64,000 nucleotides of DNA from Thermoproteota archaeon (GCA_003352285.1 QQVN01000005.1:410380-474379); one strand, 5' to 3'; positions 17,533 to 26,178 are shown, counted from the stretch's first letter. A program made the numbers and translations. The notes: generated by a model from the letters alone, not told the origin.

Positions 17533-17955
17533 TCAGTTTTTCTTATTTCTAAAGAGTTGTTTTAGTTTGCTGGTTTTTTGTTTATTGTTTTCTGCCCGCA
17601 ACGATTCGGCTCTTGGAACCAGATTTTTTTGCTTTCTTTTTTCTTGTTCGTCCAAAATTCTATCAAGATCTTCATCAGCTAGTAATGGCTTTCTGTTTGA
17701 TGATGGTCTGGGCTCAGACAATGTAAGATGATTTGGTTTGAGGGATTTACTCTCATGCTCGAGTTTTTGAATTTTCTCTAAGAGAAAATCATGCATGTTT
17801 TCTAAATATTTTAAATCGGATTTGAATAGTGTTTTATCTTTTTTTATGTAATTCATTATATGCTCTAATCTTCCAGTATCGCCCAATCCTGAATCAAGTA
17901 GCTCTTGAGCCTTTATCATAAGGGATTCATCCATGCTACACATTGATTCAAACAC
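17533..17955 (-). CDS. Charged helical protein, unknown function
   Basis: A 140-residue soluble protein. Residues ~10-75 look like two helices forming a coiled-coil hairpin (MNYIKKDKTLFKSDLKYLE), followed by a Pro/Ser linker and a strongly basic C-terminus with Lys/Arg/Gln runs ending in FRNKKN. No Cys, signal or membrane segment. I do not recognise a family. It may be translated from ATG 17955 or from the ATG at 17940 five codons on; both are in frame. It lies upstream of the response regulator operon on the same strand. Confidence 0.6.
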   Translation of the reverse strand: MFESMCSMDESLMIKAQELLDSGLGDTGRLEHIMNYIKKDKTLFKSDLKYLENMHDFLLEKIQKLEHESKSLKPNHLTLSEPRPSSNRKPLLADEDLDRILDEQEKRKQKNLVPRAESLRAENNKQKTSKLKQLFRNKKN

Positions 17956-18022
17956 AATTTAGGTTTATGAGACAAAATTAATTGAATAAAAAATCAGCTG
18001 ACATAAGTAAGAAATTTTCATA

Positions 18023-18049
18023 ATGAGGGATCCATCAGTAGGATCTCAT
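18023..18049. repeat. Imperfect inverted repeat in a divergent intergenic gap
   Basis: ATGAGggATCC and GGATCTCAT, nine paired bases with a two-base bulge, spaced by seven bases. It lies between the divergent genes at 17533-17955 and 18120-18323. It may be a regulatory site, but the arms are imperfect and no second copy was seen. Confidence 0.3.
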
Positions 18050-18119
18050 TGGAATTGTTCACTAATATCGACATATTTTTCAATTAGTACATGATCCAAA
18101 GATCCTCTGGGGGTATTGG

Positions 18120-18323
18120 TTGTCGTTTACATGTAAAAATTTGTGTTATAGGCACAAGGCTAAGAAGCCAATGGGCAGTCGCTATGGAATAGGGCAGAAA
18201 AGATGCAATTATTGTGACACATTCATGAAATGGGAGGGATCATACTGCCCTTGTTGTGGCTCTAGACTCAGATTGCGTCCCCGAAATAGCAAGTACAAAC
18301 AAAAGTTGATGGAACAAATCTAA
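18120..18323 (+). CDS. Small C4 zinc-ribbon basic protein
   Basis: A 67-residue, strongly basic protein with a zinc ribbon: CNYC at about residues 29-32 and CPCC at 43-46. Two more Cys lie near the N-terminus (CKNLC, 5-9). The tail LRLRPRNSKYKQK is basic and likely binds nucleic acid. The start is TTG at 18120; there is no upstream ATG in frame. The gene sits alone, followed by a region with two inverted repeats. Function not known. Confidence 0.7.
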   Translation: MSFTCKNLCYRHKAKKPMGSRYGIGQKRCNYCDTFMKWEGSYCPCCGSRLRLRPRNSKYKQKLMEQI

Positions 18324-18358
18324 ATTTCAATTTTGAATTAAACTGCTAAACTAAGATC

Positions 18359-18386
18359 TGTTTATTTTAAATTTAAAAAATAAACA
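18359..18386. repeat. AT-rich inverted repeat after the zinc-ribbon gene
   Basis: TGTTTATTTT and AAAATAAACA, exact 10-base arms with an 8-base AT spacer. It is 36 bases past the stop of the zinc-ribbon gene and about 80 bases before the AsnC-type gene. It could be a transcription-end structure or an operator. The low sequence complexity weakens the case. Confidence 0.35.
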
Positions 18387-18430
18387 ATTGTAAAGGATTT
18401 CAAAAAAATGTGTAAATTCTCATTTAGCAT

Positions 18431-18450
18431 CCTAATTTCATGAAATTAGG
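18431..18450. promoter_or_regulatory. Perfect 20-bp palindrome before the AsnC-domain genes
   Basis: CCTAATTTCA followed at once by its reverse complement TGAAATTAGG. It ends 15 bases before the TTG start of the first AsnC-domain gene, where a promoter element for a leaderless transcript would be. It is a strong candidate operator for the two-gene unit. Confidence 0.6.
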
Positions 18451-18465
18451 AGCGGATAGATAGTT

Positions 18466-18705
18466 TTGGCAATAGCTTATGTTTTGATTAACTGTGAGCT
18501 GGGTTCAGAGGAAGATATCATCAAGCAGTTAAAGGCAATATCAGGAGTAAAAGAAACGCATGGAACATTTGGTGCATATGATATTTTAGTAAAATTAGAA
18601 TCCGATAATGTTGAAAAGCTAAGAGAGACAATTACTTGGAACATAAGAAAAATTCAAAACATTAGATCAACTCTTACATTAATGGGAGTTTCAGGGCAAG
18701 AATAG
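18466..18705 (+). CDS. AsnC/Lrp ligand-binding domain protein without DNA-binding domain
   Basis: A 79-residue protein equal to one RAM (regulation of amino acid metabolism) domain: an AYVLINCELGSEEDI strand-helix start, GVKETHGTFGAYDILVKLE with the Gly-x-Tyr-Asp turn, and a C-terminal helix and strand. The N-terminal helix-turn-helix of Lrp/AsnC regulators is missing. Such proteins bind small effectors and can assemble with full regulators. TTG start at 18466, because the conserved fold begins at once. The next gene starts 1 base after its stop. Confidence 0.82.
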   Translation: MAIAYVLINCELGSEEDIIKQLKAISGVKETHGTFGAYDILVKLESDNVEKLRETITWNIRKIQNIRSTLTLMGVSGQE

Positions 18706-18706
18706 C

Positions 18707-19234
18707 ATGGCACGTGCATATGTTCTTTTGACTGGAGATATTGGTGCAGAAAAAGACATCATAGCCCAGCTTAGAACAATTGAAAACGTCAAAGAAGTTC
18801 ACGGAACTTTAGGTCTTTACGATATAATTCTAAAAGTTGAAGCAGATACAGAAGACAAGATAAACAAGACTATAACATCAAAAATTCGTAGTATGAATAA
18901 AATTCATTCTACAATTACGTTGATGCGAGTAGAGGGTGGCGAAGAGATCTCTCAGGGTGCAGATAAATTGATGGGCTCTATCTTGGGCAAAAATAAAGCT
19001 CAAGCGTATGTCATACTACACACAGACAAAGGACAGGAGTTTTTTGTATTAAGAAATCTAATGAGAATTCCAGAAGTAAAAGAGGGAGATGTAATTTTTG
19101 GTCACTATGATGTCATAGGCAAGATAGAAGCAGAGAATCACAAAGATTTGGAAAGAATCATTACAAAGTTTGTTAGAAATTTGCAAAATGTTAGAACGTC
19201 AATGACATTAAACGTAATATCAGAACAAGATTAG
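18707..19234 (+). CDS. Tandem AsnC/Lrp ligand-binding domain protein
   Basis: A 175-residue protein with two RAM domains, at about 1-78 and 96-173, and no helix-turn-helix. Each repeats the pattern of its neighbour: VKEVHGTLGLYDIILKVE in the first and VIFGHYDVIGKIE in the second. A ~18-residue linker connects them. The family usually forms dimers through this domain, so a tandem copy may form an intramolecular pair. Gene spacing of one base indicates co-translation with the single-domain gene. It converges on the response regulator at 19238. Confidence 0.85.
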   Translation: MARAYVLLTGDIGAEKDIIAQLRTIENVKEVHGTLGLYDIILKVEADTEDKINKTITSKIRSMNKIHSTITLMRVEGGEEISQGADKLMGSILGKNKAQAYVILHTDKGQEFFVLRNLMRIPEVKEGDVIFGHYDVIGKIEAENHKDLERIITKFVRNLQNVRTSMTLNVISEQD

Positions 19235-19237
19235 CGA

Positions 19238-19624
19238 TTATAATTCAGCATACACTTTTTCGCCAACTAGCACACTGTCAATTGCTTTGAGTACTGCGTC
19301 TATCTCATATGGTTTGTAAACAATTGCATTTGCATCCATTTTGTATAGTCTATCGCGCGTCTCTCTTGTCTTATCTGCCGTAGCCATTACAATTTTGGCA
19401 TTTGGATCATGTTTTCTAATATTCTCTAGAGCATAAAATCCGTCAAAATCAGGCATCATAACATCCAAAAGTACAACGTCAGGTTTCTTTATTTTGTATA
19501 GAGATACTGCAGTTTTTCCATCAAAACCTGTACCAACTACATCAATTCCTTTCCATTTTAGATATTCTTCGTATACTTCTACGGTATCTTGATCATCATC
19601 AATGATAATTGCCCTACATGACAT
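19238..19624 (-). CDS. Stand-alone response regulator receiver protein
   Basis: A 128-residue receiver domain: acidic residues at 9-11, acceptor Asp at 54 in VLLDVMMPD, Thr at 82 and Lys at 104 in YKPYE. No output domain. It is about as long as, and clearly similar to, the regulator at 17006, sharing DGFYALE and KPYE. No kinase lies beside it, so the unpaired Cache kinase at 8519 is one possible partner. That is inference. Three bases separate its end from the convergent AsnC-domain gene. Confidence 0.9.
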   Translation of the reverse strand: MSCRAIIIDDDQDTVEVYEEYLKWKGIDVVGTGFDGKTAVSLYKIKKPDVVLLDVMMPDFDGFYALENIRKHDPNAKIVMATADKTRETRDRLYKMDANAIVYKPYEIDAVLKAIDSVLVGEKVYAEL

Positions 19625-19714
19625 AGACTGGATTTGGTTTGTGAATAATTAACTCAAAAGTTGTTTAAATCAAACGGACAGTATGAGTATAATATTATAC
19701 GAGAAATTATTGGT

Positions 19715-21496
19715 TTAGTACCCATAAGCAGGGTCAATTTTGCGTTGAATCTCTACTATTTGGTTTAGTATTTCAAATTCCTCAGAAGATAGCTTGTGTG
19801 AGAATTGTTTGAGAAGTTGCTTTGCTTCATGAGAATGCGGTAGAGAATAGTATACGTCTTCTTCGTGAATTTGTCTTCCAATTGTAACTCCTTGGACAGA
19901 GCAAGCCACCTCTGCTCCCTGTTTGACTGACTGGACAGTTTTTTTGTCTTCTTGTAGCTGATGTACCTGGCCAATTTTTTTTCCTGATTCATTCATGAAA
20001 TTTACCTTCTGTCGAAGTGTTCCTGCATCAACACGTATTCCAAATACTGCAGGATCATTATTTCTAAAGATAAAGCCTTTAAGAAAAGTAAATTTTGCAA
20101 TTGGTGTTATTTCGGAGAATATAGCATCTTCTTCATGAAGTGTGTCTTGTTCAACCCATGCTGTGTAATTATCAATTAGGCTGTAAATTACTTGATCATT
20201 GAAAATTTTGATATGATGATTTTCAGATTCTTCCTGTGCATCGGGTAGTGTTTTAACATTAAATGCCAAAATTACTCCAAGATGTCTCTCATTTTCTTTG
20301 ATGGCTTTTGCCTCCATGATGTCACGTCGATTAACTGGTCCAATGTCTGCTTTGGAAATTGGAATTTGTTGTCTGCGAAGCATTTCAGTAATTGCCTCTA
20401 AGGAACCTATTGTATCACATTTTACAATCACACCGTCAGTTTCCGTTTCGATAAATACAGATTTCATTTCAGACTCAATTGCTTTTTTGAGATCTTCTAT
20501 CTCAGATGGTTTTGTTGCAACATAAACTGTACTGCCAGGCAATACACCTTCAAGATCAGGGGATGCAATTTTAATTCCAGCTGCTGCTTGAACAGAATCT
20601 ACTGGTTTGAATTTGTCTCTAGGATCCCGCATCTCATCAAGTGGTTTTGGTAAAAGAATTGCTTTTGGTTTTGTAACAATTACAGAATCTCGTTTTGCAA
20701 CAAGGATTGTGTCACCTTTTTTCATGGAACCATCAATTAGTATCATATTTGCAGTAACACCCAATCCCACTTCATCATTGACTTCTAGTACGATACCACG
20801 GGTTGATTTTTGAGTTTGATCAAGTTTTTTCTTTAGATATTGTTGGGTGAGTCCTACCAATACAGCAAGTAATTCTGGAATTCCTACACCACTTCGGGCA
20901 CTCATTGGAACAATGGAGATCTCTTTTGAAAAGTCCGTAACTCTGTAAAATGCCTCTGACTGGTATCCTAAAATCGAGAGAGTTCCTACTACATCGTAAA
21001 TCTTCTGATCAAGATCGGCTTGAATCGAAGCGTCTTGTTCTTTAATTGACTTTGTGATAAATGCAGTATCGCTCTTTCGCCATCCAGAAATTTGATCAAC
21101 TTTGTTTAGTGCCACTACAAATGGTACCTTACGGGTTTGAAGAATTTTGAGGCTCTCATTTGTTTGTGGTTGGAATCCTCGATTAACATCAACTACTAAA
21201 ATTGCAATATCTGCTGCAGAGCCACCACGTGCTCTAAGATTCGTAAATACTTCGTGTCCAGGTGTATCAATAACCAGCACTCCAGGAATTTGGGTTTCTA
21301 CTTTGCTTAATTTTTCATATAGTGGACCACATCGTTTCTTGATTGTTTCTTGTGGAAGAAAGCTTGCACCAATGTGTTGAGTGATACCTCCAGCTTCTCT
21401 GCCTTGAACACCAGTTCCACGAATTTTATCTAATAAAGATGTCTTACCAGAATCTACATGACCCAGTACGGCCACAATTGGTTGTCTTATTGTCAA
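19715..21496 (-). CDS. infB: Translation initiation factor aIF5B (IF-2)
   Basis: GTPase that joins ribosomal subunits and places initiator tRNA. 593 residues: P-loop GHVDSGKTSLLDKI at about 12-25, switch regions, DTPGHE near 77, NKVD near 131, then domain II beta barrel, domain III and a C-terminal domain IV. Length matches the archaeal factor, and I see no intein. It is the last gene of a run L7Ae-S28e-L24e-ndk-infB; only six bases part it from ndk, so it is probably in the same operon. Confidence 0.95.
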   Translation of the reverse strand: MTIRQPIVAVLGHVDSGKTSLLDKIRGTGVQGREAGGITQHIGASFLPQETIKKRCGPLYEKLSKVETQIPGVLVIDTPGHEVFTNLRARGGSAADIAILVVDVNRGFQPQTNESLKILQTRKVPFVVALNKVDQISGWRKSDTAFITKSIKEQDASIQADLDQKIYDVVGTLSILGYQSEAFYRVTDFSKEISIVPMSARSGVGIPELLAVLVGLTQQYLKKKLDQTQKSTRGIVLEVNDEVGLGVTANMILIDGSMKKGDTILVAKRDSVIVTKPKAILLPKPLDEMRDPRDKFKPVDSVQAAAGIKIASPDLEGVLPGSTVYVATKPSEIEDLKKAIESEMKSVFIETETDGVIVKCDTIGSLEAITEMLRRQQIPISKADIGPVNRRDIMEAKAIKENERHLGVILAFNVKTLPDAQEESENHHIKIFNDQVIYSLIDNYTAWVEQDTLHEEDAIFSEITPIAKFTFLKGFIFRNNDPAVFGIRVDAGTLRQKVNFMNESGKKIGQVHQLQEDKKTVQSVKQGAEVACSVQGVTIGRQIHEEDVYYSLPHSHEAKQLLKQFSHKLSSEEFEILNQIVEIQRKIDPAYGY

Positions 21497-21502
21497 GATT
21501 AA

Positions 21503-21904
21503 TCACTGAAATGCTACCCTCTCTTCCTTTTCAAAACTTTCTGGTGAATCAGATGCATGTATGATGTTATCAGTAAATCCTAATCCAAAGTCTCCTCGAA
21601 TTGAACCAGGAGCTGCTTCAAAGGATTTTGTAGCACCAATCATTATTCTTGTAGTAGCAACTGCATTATTTCCTTCAATGACAGCTGCAACAACTTTTCC
21701 TGATGAGATAAATGAAACTAGTTCTCCAAAAAACGGTTTGTCTTTGTGAACAGAATAGAATTCTTCTGCTTGCGCTTTAGTAAACTCAAACATTTTTAAT
21801 TTGACTAACTTGAAGCCTTTTCTTTCAAAGCGTGCAATTACTTCTCCTACTAAATTACGCTTTACTGCATCAGGCTTTACAATGAATAATGATCTTTCAG
21901 TCAA
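21503..21904 (-). CDS. ndk: Nucleoside diphosphate kinase
   Basis: Transfers the gamma phosphate among nucleoside triphosphates by a phospho-His intermediate. The catalytic His is at residue 116 in [10 protein letters not shown]. The N-terminal [16 protein letters not shown] is a family signature. At 133 residues, the length is normal. Start ATG at 21904, one base after the L24e gene ends (21906). Archaeal ndk often lies next to infB and L24e, as here. Confidence 0.96.
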   Translation of the reverse strand: MTERSLFIVKPDAVKRNLVGEVIARFERKGFKLVKLKMFEFTKAQAEEFYSVHKDKPFFGELVSFISSGKVVAAVIEGNNAVATTRIMIGATKSFEAAPGSIRGDFGLGFTDNIIHASDSPESFEKEERVAFQ

Positions 21905-21905
21905 C

Positions 21906-22106
21906 TTACTTCTTTCTAATTCCGCCTTTGACGTACTTTTTGGTCCACTTTAACTTTCTTGGATCACGTTTTAGCTCTAGCATGTTTTTTTTGCATTTTG
22001 CAGAACAAAACCAAAGTACTGTGCCGTCATTTTTTACCAACATTGTTCCAGAGCCTTTTGCTACTGGTCTGTCACAAAAACTACATGGTTTAACTAAGAG
22101 ACTCAT
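21906..22106 (-). CDS. rpl24e: Ribosomal protein L24e
   Basis: A 66-residue large-subunit zinc protein. Cys pairs CSFC (8-11) and CSAKC (34-38) bind zinc. The [14 protein letters not shown] segment is typical of the family. ATG at 22106. It has the place usual in archaea: between S28e and ndk, spacing eight bases to S28e and one to ndk. Confidence 0.93.
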   Translation of the reverse strand: MSLLVKPCSFCDRPVAKGSGTMLVKNDGTVLWFCSAKCKKNMLELKRDPRKLKWTKKYVKGGIRKK

Positions 22107-22114
22107 GATTTCAC

Positions 22115-22327
22115 CTATCTAATCTTCTTTGCTTCTCTTTCAGTTTCTCGAAGCATTAGAATGTCATCTAATCGAATTGAACCTTTGACATTTCTTGTTA
22201 GAATTCTGCCTTTGTCTTTTCCATCAAGAACTTTGACTCGTACTTGAATAACTTCTCCGGCAATACCTGTTCTGCCGACAATTTGAATAACTTCTGCAGC
22301 AGTTACTTCGTCAGTTTGAGTGCTCAT
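22115..22327 (-). CDS. rps28e: Ribosomal protein S28e
   Basis: A 70-residue small-subunit protein with an OB-type beta barrel. The signature [20 protein letters not shown], residues 21-42, and the C-terminal [12 protein letters not shown] place it firmly in the family. Its start overlaps the L7Ae stop by four bases (ATGA), so translation is coupled. Regulated with the ribosomal operon. Confidence 0.94.
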   Translation of the reverse strand: MSTQTDEVTAAEVIQIVGRTGIAGEVIQVRVKVLDGKDKGRILTRNVKGSIRLDDILMLRETEREAKKIR

Positions 22328-22710
22328 TGATCAGACTTTCCACCTTTCAATTTTGCGATTGATGAAACTACTTGATCAACTATGTGTTGTGCGTCTCCAG
22401 AGTCTAAGATTGCTGCTGCAGCAGATGTGATATCAATACCAAGTGCTTTGCCTAGTTCTTGTTTACTTGGTACAAATGCATATGCTGCACCTTGTTCTTC
22501 ACATAAGATTGGCAAGTGTGCAACTACCTCTGGTGGTTCAACATCTTCAGCAATAACTATCAGTTTACTGGTACCTCTCTCAATAGCCTTTGTAGCCTCG
22601 TTAGTTCCTTTCTTTACTTTACCGCTTGTGGCAGCAACTCGTACTGCTTCCAAGATTGGACTAACCAGGTCTTCTGGCGTTTCAAATTTAACATAATATG
22701 CTTTACCCAT
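22324..22710 (-). CDS. rpl7ae: Ribosomal protein L7Ae, kink-turn binder
   Basis: A 128-residue protein of the large subunit that binds kink-turns in rRNA and in box C/D and H/ACA RNAs and RNase [15 protein letters not shown] and [18 protein letters not shown] are diagnostic. It is the first gene of the L7Ae-S28e-L24e-ndk-infB run and overlaps S28e by four bases. The promoter should lie in the 62 bases between it and the phosphohexomutase gene, which ends at 22773. Confidence 0.95.
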   Translation of the reverse strand: MGKAYYVKFETPEDLVSPILEAVRVAATSGKVKKGTNEATKAIERGTSKLIVIAEDVEPPEVVAHLPILCEEQGAAYAFVPSKQELGKALGIDITSAAAAILDSGDAQHIVDQVVSSIAKLKGGKSDQ

Positions 22711-22772
22711 ACTAAGTCACCCTAAGGGATCATCTCTCATTCCCTGAATGCAAGCGATTGGTTTTAAAAGTG

Positions 22773-24119
22773 TTATTCGGAAAGTGCCAAAGTTACTATT
22801 TTCATGTATTTAGACATCAGCTCATCAAGTTTTTCTTGGGAGCTAGCTTCGGCATATATTCTAACGATAGGTTCAGTTCCGCTAGGTCTTACCATTATCC
22901 AGTTTTTGCTATCTACGTTGATTTTGATGCCTTCGGTTGTGTCTGCCGACGGGTTTTGTTCCTTTAGGGTTTTGATAAGACGCACTGATTGTTCCTTTGT
23001 ACAGGAAACCTTGTCTTTTGTAGTAAAGCTTGGAGGCAGCTCCTTTGTTAATGCCGATAGTTTTTGCCCAGACTTTGATAAGAGATCTAGTACAAGGCAC
23101 ATTGTCATGGCCCCGTCCCTAACTTGATTATGTTTTCCAAACATAAAACCACCATTTTCTTCAAAACCAATTAGTGCATTCATTGGAACCATCTTTCTTG
23201 ACACCTCTACACTTCCAACCCTTGTTCTGATTACTTGTGAATCTGCTTGTTTTGCAATCTCTTCAATTGCAGAGCCAGAGTTTAAGCAGGTAACAATTTT
23301 TGATGAAGGAAATTTTCCAAGTAAAAATTTTGATAATAACAATGCAGACTTGTCTCCAGTCAGAACATTTCCCAATTCATCGCAGATAAGGCTTCGATCA
23401 CCATCTCCATCAAATGCTACACCAAAGTCACATGAATTTTCTTTAACACATCGAGACAGTGTCTCAAGATTTTGTGGTGTTGGCTCTGAACCTCTTCCAG
23501 GAAAATTTCCGTCAATTGTTTCATGCACAGAATATACCATACAACCAAGTTCTTTGCAAAGTTCTGGTGCGGTGACTGCCTGCGCACCATTACCAAGATC
23601 CAAAGCGACCTTGAATTTTTTTGAAATTATAGAATCAGCATCAATGTGAGACATTATTCCGTCATAGTATACTCTCTTTGCTCTAGTCTCAGTACCTGTA
23701 TTTCCCCAAGATTCACTAGAAATCCATTTTTTGTTAAAGTAAATTTCTTCAATAATCAGCTCATCCTCTCTTGATATCTCTACCCCATCAGATGCTACAG
23801 GCTTGATTCCATTGTACTGAGGAGGATTATGTGATGCAGTGATCATTATTCCGCCAGAATATCCAAGGCTCTTAATTGCATATTCAAGACATGGAGTTGG
23901 AACCAATCCAGCAATTTTGCAATCTAGTCCAGATGAATTAATTGCAGCAGATACGACTTTGGCAATCACAGGACTTGAATCACGTCCATCATATCCAATC
24001 AAGATGGGTCCTTTCTTGAAATACGTTGCAATTGATAATGAAATGTCGTGAATGAATTCTAAATTAAGATCTTGACCGAAAATTCCGCGAATTCCATTTG
24101 TTCCAAATAATTTTGCCAT
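22773..24119 (-). CDS. Phosphoglucosamine mutase / phosphomannomutase family
   Basis: Alpha-D-phosphohexomutase interconverting hexose 6- and 1-phosphates for sugar nucleotide synthesis. The phosphoserine is at about residue 96 in ITASHNPPQYNG, the metal loop is DGDGDR near 235, the sugar loop is GFEENGG near 315, and the phosphate-binding loop is RPSGTEPIVRIY near the end. A longer frame reaches 24182, but its extra 21 codons run into the tRNA-Leu on the other strand. The ATG at 24119 opens with MAKLFGTNGIRG, the family beginning, so I chose it. The exact sugar (GlcN or Man) cannot be told by eye. Confidence 0.9.
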   Translation of the reverse strand: MAKLFGTNGIRGIFGQDLNLEFIHDISLSIATYFKKGPILIGYDGRDSSPVIAKVVSAAINSSGLDCKIAGLVPTPCLEYAIKSLGYSGGIMITASHNPPQYNGIKPVASDGVEISREDELIIEEIYFNKKWISSESWGNTGTETRAKRVYYDGIMSHIDADSIISKKFKVALDLGNGAQAVTAPELCKELGCMVYSVHETIDGNFPGRGSEPTPQNLETLSRCVKENSCDFGVAFDGDGDRSLICDELGNVLTGDKSALLLSKFLLGKFPSSKIVTCLNSGSAIEEIAKQADSQVIRTRVGSVEVSRKMVPMNALIGFEENGGFMFGKHNQVRDGAMTMCLVLDLLSKSGQKLSALTKELPPSFTTKDKVSCTKEQSVRLIKTLKEQNPSADTTEGIKINVDSKNWIMVRPSGTEPIVRIYAEASSQEKLDELMSKYMKIVTLALSE

Positions 24120-24168
24120 ATGCTTTGTGTTAACAATAGATAAATTTGTGTTTAAAGGCAGTGGTGAT

Positions 24169-24253
24169 GCGGGAGTTGCCAAGCCTGGTCAAAGGCGCAG
24201 GGCTTAGGACCCTGTCTCTTAGGGGTTCGTGGGTTCAAATCCCACCTCCCGCA
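24169..24253 (+). tRNA. tRNA-Leu (UAG anticodon)
   Basis: Acceptor arms GCGGGAG and CTCCCGC pair exactly. The anticodon stem is CAGGG/CCCTG around a CTTAGGA loop, so the anticodon is TAG, reading CUA leucine codons. A long variable arm typical of leucine tRNA follows, then a GTGGG/CCCAC T-arm with TTCAAAT. Discriminator A at 24253; CCA is not encoded. No intron. 85 bases. The divergent gene at 22773-24119 starts 49 bases away. Confidence 0.96.
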
Positions 24254-24312
24254 TCTAAAATCTTTGAAAAATTTCTAAAGCATTAATAAAGTATATTCCA
24301 TCAAAAACGTTC

Positions 24313-25155
24313 GTGAAAAAGACCATTGTTGGCATAACAATTGTTGGTAAAGACAGAGAAGGTATTGTTGCTGCATTTACAAATTTTGTATTTCAAAAAG
24401 GAGGAAACATCGAAAAAGTAAATCAGAATGTCATCAAGGGACTGTTTGGAATGTATCTAGAAGCATCGTTTGTGAAAAAATTAGATCTAAAAAAATTTGA
24501 TTTGGAATTACAACGTGAAGCAAAAAAACAAAAGATGGAAGTGGACACACATCATGAAACAAATTCTCAAAAAAATATTGCAGTATTTGTAACTAAAGAG
24601 CCTCATTGCTTGCAAAAAATTCTTGCAGAAAAAAGTAAGATCAAAGGAAAGATCTCAGTTATTGTAGGTACTGAAAAGACATTAGCATCAATTGCAAAAA
24701 AAGCAAAAATTCCATTTGTAGCAGTTGAAGAACGTAATCAAGAAGAGGCAGAAGCGCACCTGATAAGCATCTGTAAAAAATATGATGTGGATGTAATTGC
24801 ACTTGCACGATACATGAGGATCCTTACACCAAACTTTGTGTGGAGATATCCAAATAGGATAATCAATATTCATCCATCGCTATTGCCTGCATTTCCTGGC
24901 GCACTTGCATATGCTCAAGCCTTTGAGAGGGGAACAAAGATTATCGGAGTTACATCGCACTATGTTACTGAAAACCTAGACCAAGGTCCAATTATTTTCC
25001 AAGACTCCTTTACAGTAGATCCAAACGATAGCCTTGAGAAGATTAAGGAAAAAGGACAAAAACTCGAGGCAAGCACACTGCTCAAGGCTCTAAAATTACA
25101 CCTTGAGAACAAGCTAGAGGTCCGCTGGAGAAAAGTTCACATAAAATCCAAGTGA
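24313..25155 (+). CDS. purU: Formyltetrahydrofolate deformylase-like (PurU family)
   Basis: A 280-residue protein in two parts. An N-terminal ACT domain (about 1-85, VGKDREGIVAAFTNFVFQKG) senses or binds an effector. A C-terminal formyltransferase-fold domain follows with catalytic Asn at ~185, His at ~187 (NIHPSLLPAF) and Asp at ~223 (NLDQGP). PurU hydrolyses 10-formyl-tetrahydrofolate to formate and tetrahydrofolate. GTG start at 24313, 60 bases past the tRNA. The next gene starts within its stop codon. Confidence 0.85.
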   Translation: MKKTIVGITIVGKDREGIVAAFTNFVFQKGGNIEKVNQNVIKGLFGMYLEASFVKKLDLKKFDLELQREAKKQKMEVDTHHETNSQKNIAVFVTKEPHCLQKILAEKSKIKGKISVIVGTEKTLASIAKKAKIPFVAVEERNQEEAEAHLISICKKYDVDVIALARYMRILTPNFVWRYPNRIINIHPSLLPAFPGALAYAQAFERGTKIIGVTSHYVTENLDQGPIIFQDSFTVDPNDSLEKIKEKGQKLEASTLLKALKLHLENKLEVRWRKVHIKSK

Positions 25156-25886
25156 ATTTAATGAGAATCAAAGATCAATTTGATCCAGTAATAAGAAAAA
25201 AAATAAGAACAACAAAAATTGCTGCTGTCATTCCCGTCGGTTCACTTGAACAGCACGGGCCGCATTTACCAGTATCTACTGATTCTGATATTGTAACTAA
25301 AGTGTGTGAGAGAATTTCAGAAAAAAACAATTTTCTATTACTGCCCACAGTAAATTACGGAGTTTCATATGAGCACGCCCCCTACTTTAATGTCAGTGTA
25401 ACCAAGTCTACGCTTTCAAAGATTCTAGCAGACATGATACTCTCACTTGAGCAAAACAAAATTTCAAACGTTTTTGTGATAAATGGTCATCATGGAAATA
25501 TTGATGCCTTGAGGACTTTGGAAAAATCAAAGGCTTTCTCAAAAAAGACCAAAGTCTTTACTTTTTCATACTGGCACTTTATGAGTCAAGAGTTTGATCA
25601 TGCTGGATTTGTTGAGACATCGTTAATGCTAGCAATTTCAAAAAATGTCAATATGAAAAAAGCTGTAAAGGGATTTTCTCCAGGAAATATTTCTGCAAAA
25701 CAAAGACAGGCAATCAACAAAAAAGCATCAAAATCATTCATTTCTGTTACAAAAAATGGAGTCTGGGGTGATCCCCGAGATGCTAATTCAAGAGATGGAA
25801 AGAAGATCTTAGCTGAAATAGTCACAAATCTTGGAAAAAAGTGTCAAACTTGCCTCACCGGCAAAAGTCCAAAGTTACACCAATGA
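25152..25886 (+). CDS. Creatininase-family hydrolase, possibly FAPy deformylase
   Basis: A 244-residue amidohydrolase. The metal-binding residues lie in GSLEQHGPHLPVSTD (about 28-42) and in NGHHGN near 115, with a further Glu in FVETS near 155. Archaeal members of this family include the formamide deformylase (ArfB) of F420 and riboflavin synthesis. That role fits but the sequence does not prove it. The GTG at 25152 overlaps the upstream stop (GTGA); ATG at 25161 is the alternative start. Confidence 0.75.
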   Translation: MNLMRIKDQFDPVIRKKIRTTKIAAVIPVGSLEQHGPHLPVSTDSDIVTKVCERISEKNNFLLLPTVNYGVSYEHAPYFNVSVTKSTLSKILADMILSLEQNKISNVFVINGHHGNIDALRTLEKSKAFSKKTKVFTFSYWHFMSQEFDHAGFVETSLMLAISKNVNMKKAVKGFSPGNISAKQRQAINKKASKSFISVTKNGVWGDPRDANSRDGKKILAEIVTNLGKKCQTCLTGKSPKLHQ

Positions 25887-25931
25887 AATTTTAATATAAT
25901 CCCTAGTTACTCACGCCAATAAGTGAAATAA

Positions 25932-26165
25932 ATGTCCGTAGATATGGCAGTAAAAGTACTGGAAGAAAGTATCAACAAGGTAGTCTTGATCAAGCTCAAA
26001 GGCGGCAAGACAATACGAGGTAGTCTTCAAGGATTTGACCAACACATGAACCTGCTACTCGACTCGTCAGAAGAGATCCCTTCTGAAGGCGATTCAAAGA
26101 GTCTGGGAACCATAGTCGTTCGTGGAGATAATGTAGTTATGATCTCTCCACCACCGTCATCATAG
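25932..26165 (+). CDS. Sm-like protein (LSm)
   Basis: A 77-residue archaeal Sm protein, a ring-forming RNA-binding chaperone. Sm1 and Sm2 motifs are both seen: [22 protein letters not shown] at 22-43 and [14 protein letters not shown] at 59-72. ATG at 25932. The following gene, L37e, starts 13 bases past its stop; LSm-L37e pairing is common in archaea and supports both calls. Confidence 0.94.
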   Translation: MSVDMAVKVLEESINKVVLIKLKGGKTIRGSLQGFDQHMNLLLDSSEEIPSEGDSKSLGTIVVRGDNVVMISPPPSS

Positions 26166-26178
26166 TGAGGGTATAGGA

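Noticed and set aside
22382-23649. Several plus-strand frames over L7Ae and the phosphohexomutase
   Set aside because: They mirror highly conserved minus-strand genes and have Ser/Cys-rich compositions typical of shadow frames.
24120-24182. 21-codon N-terminal extension of the phosphohexomutase
   Set aside because: It overlaps the tRNA-Leu gene on the other strand and precedes the conserved MAKLFGTNGIRG start.
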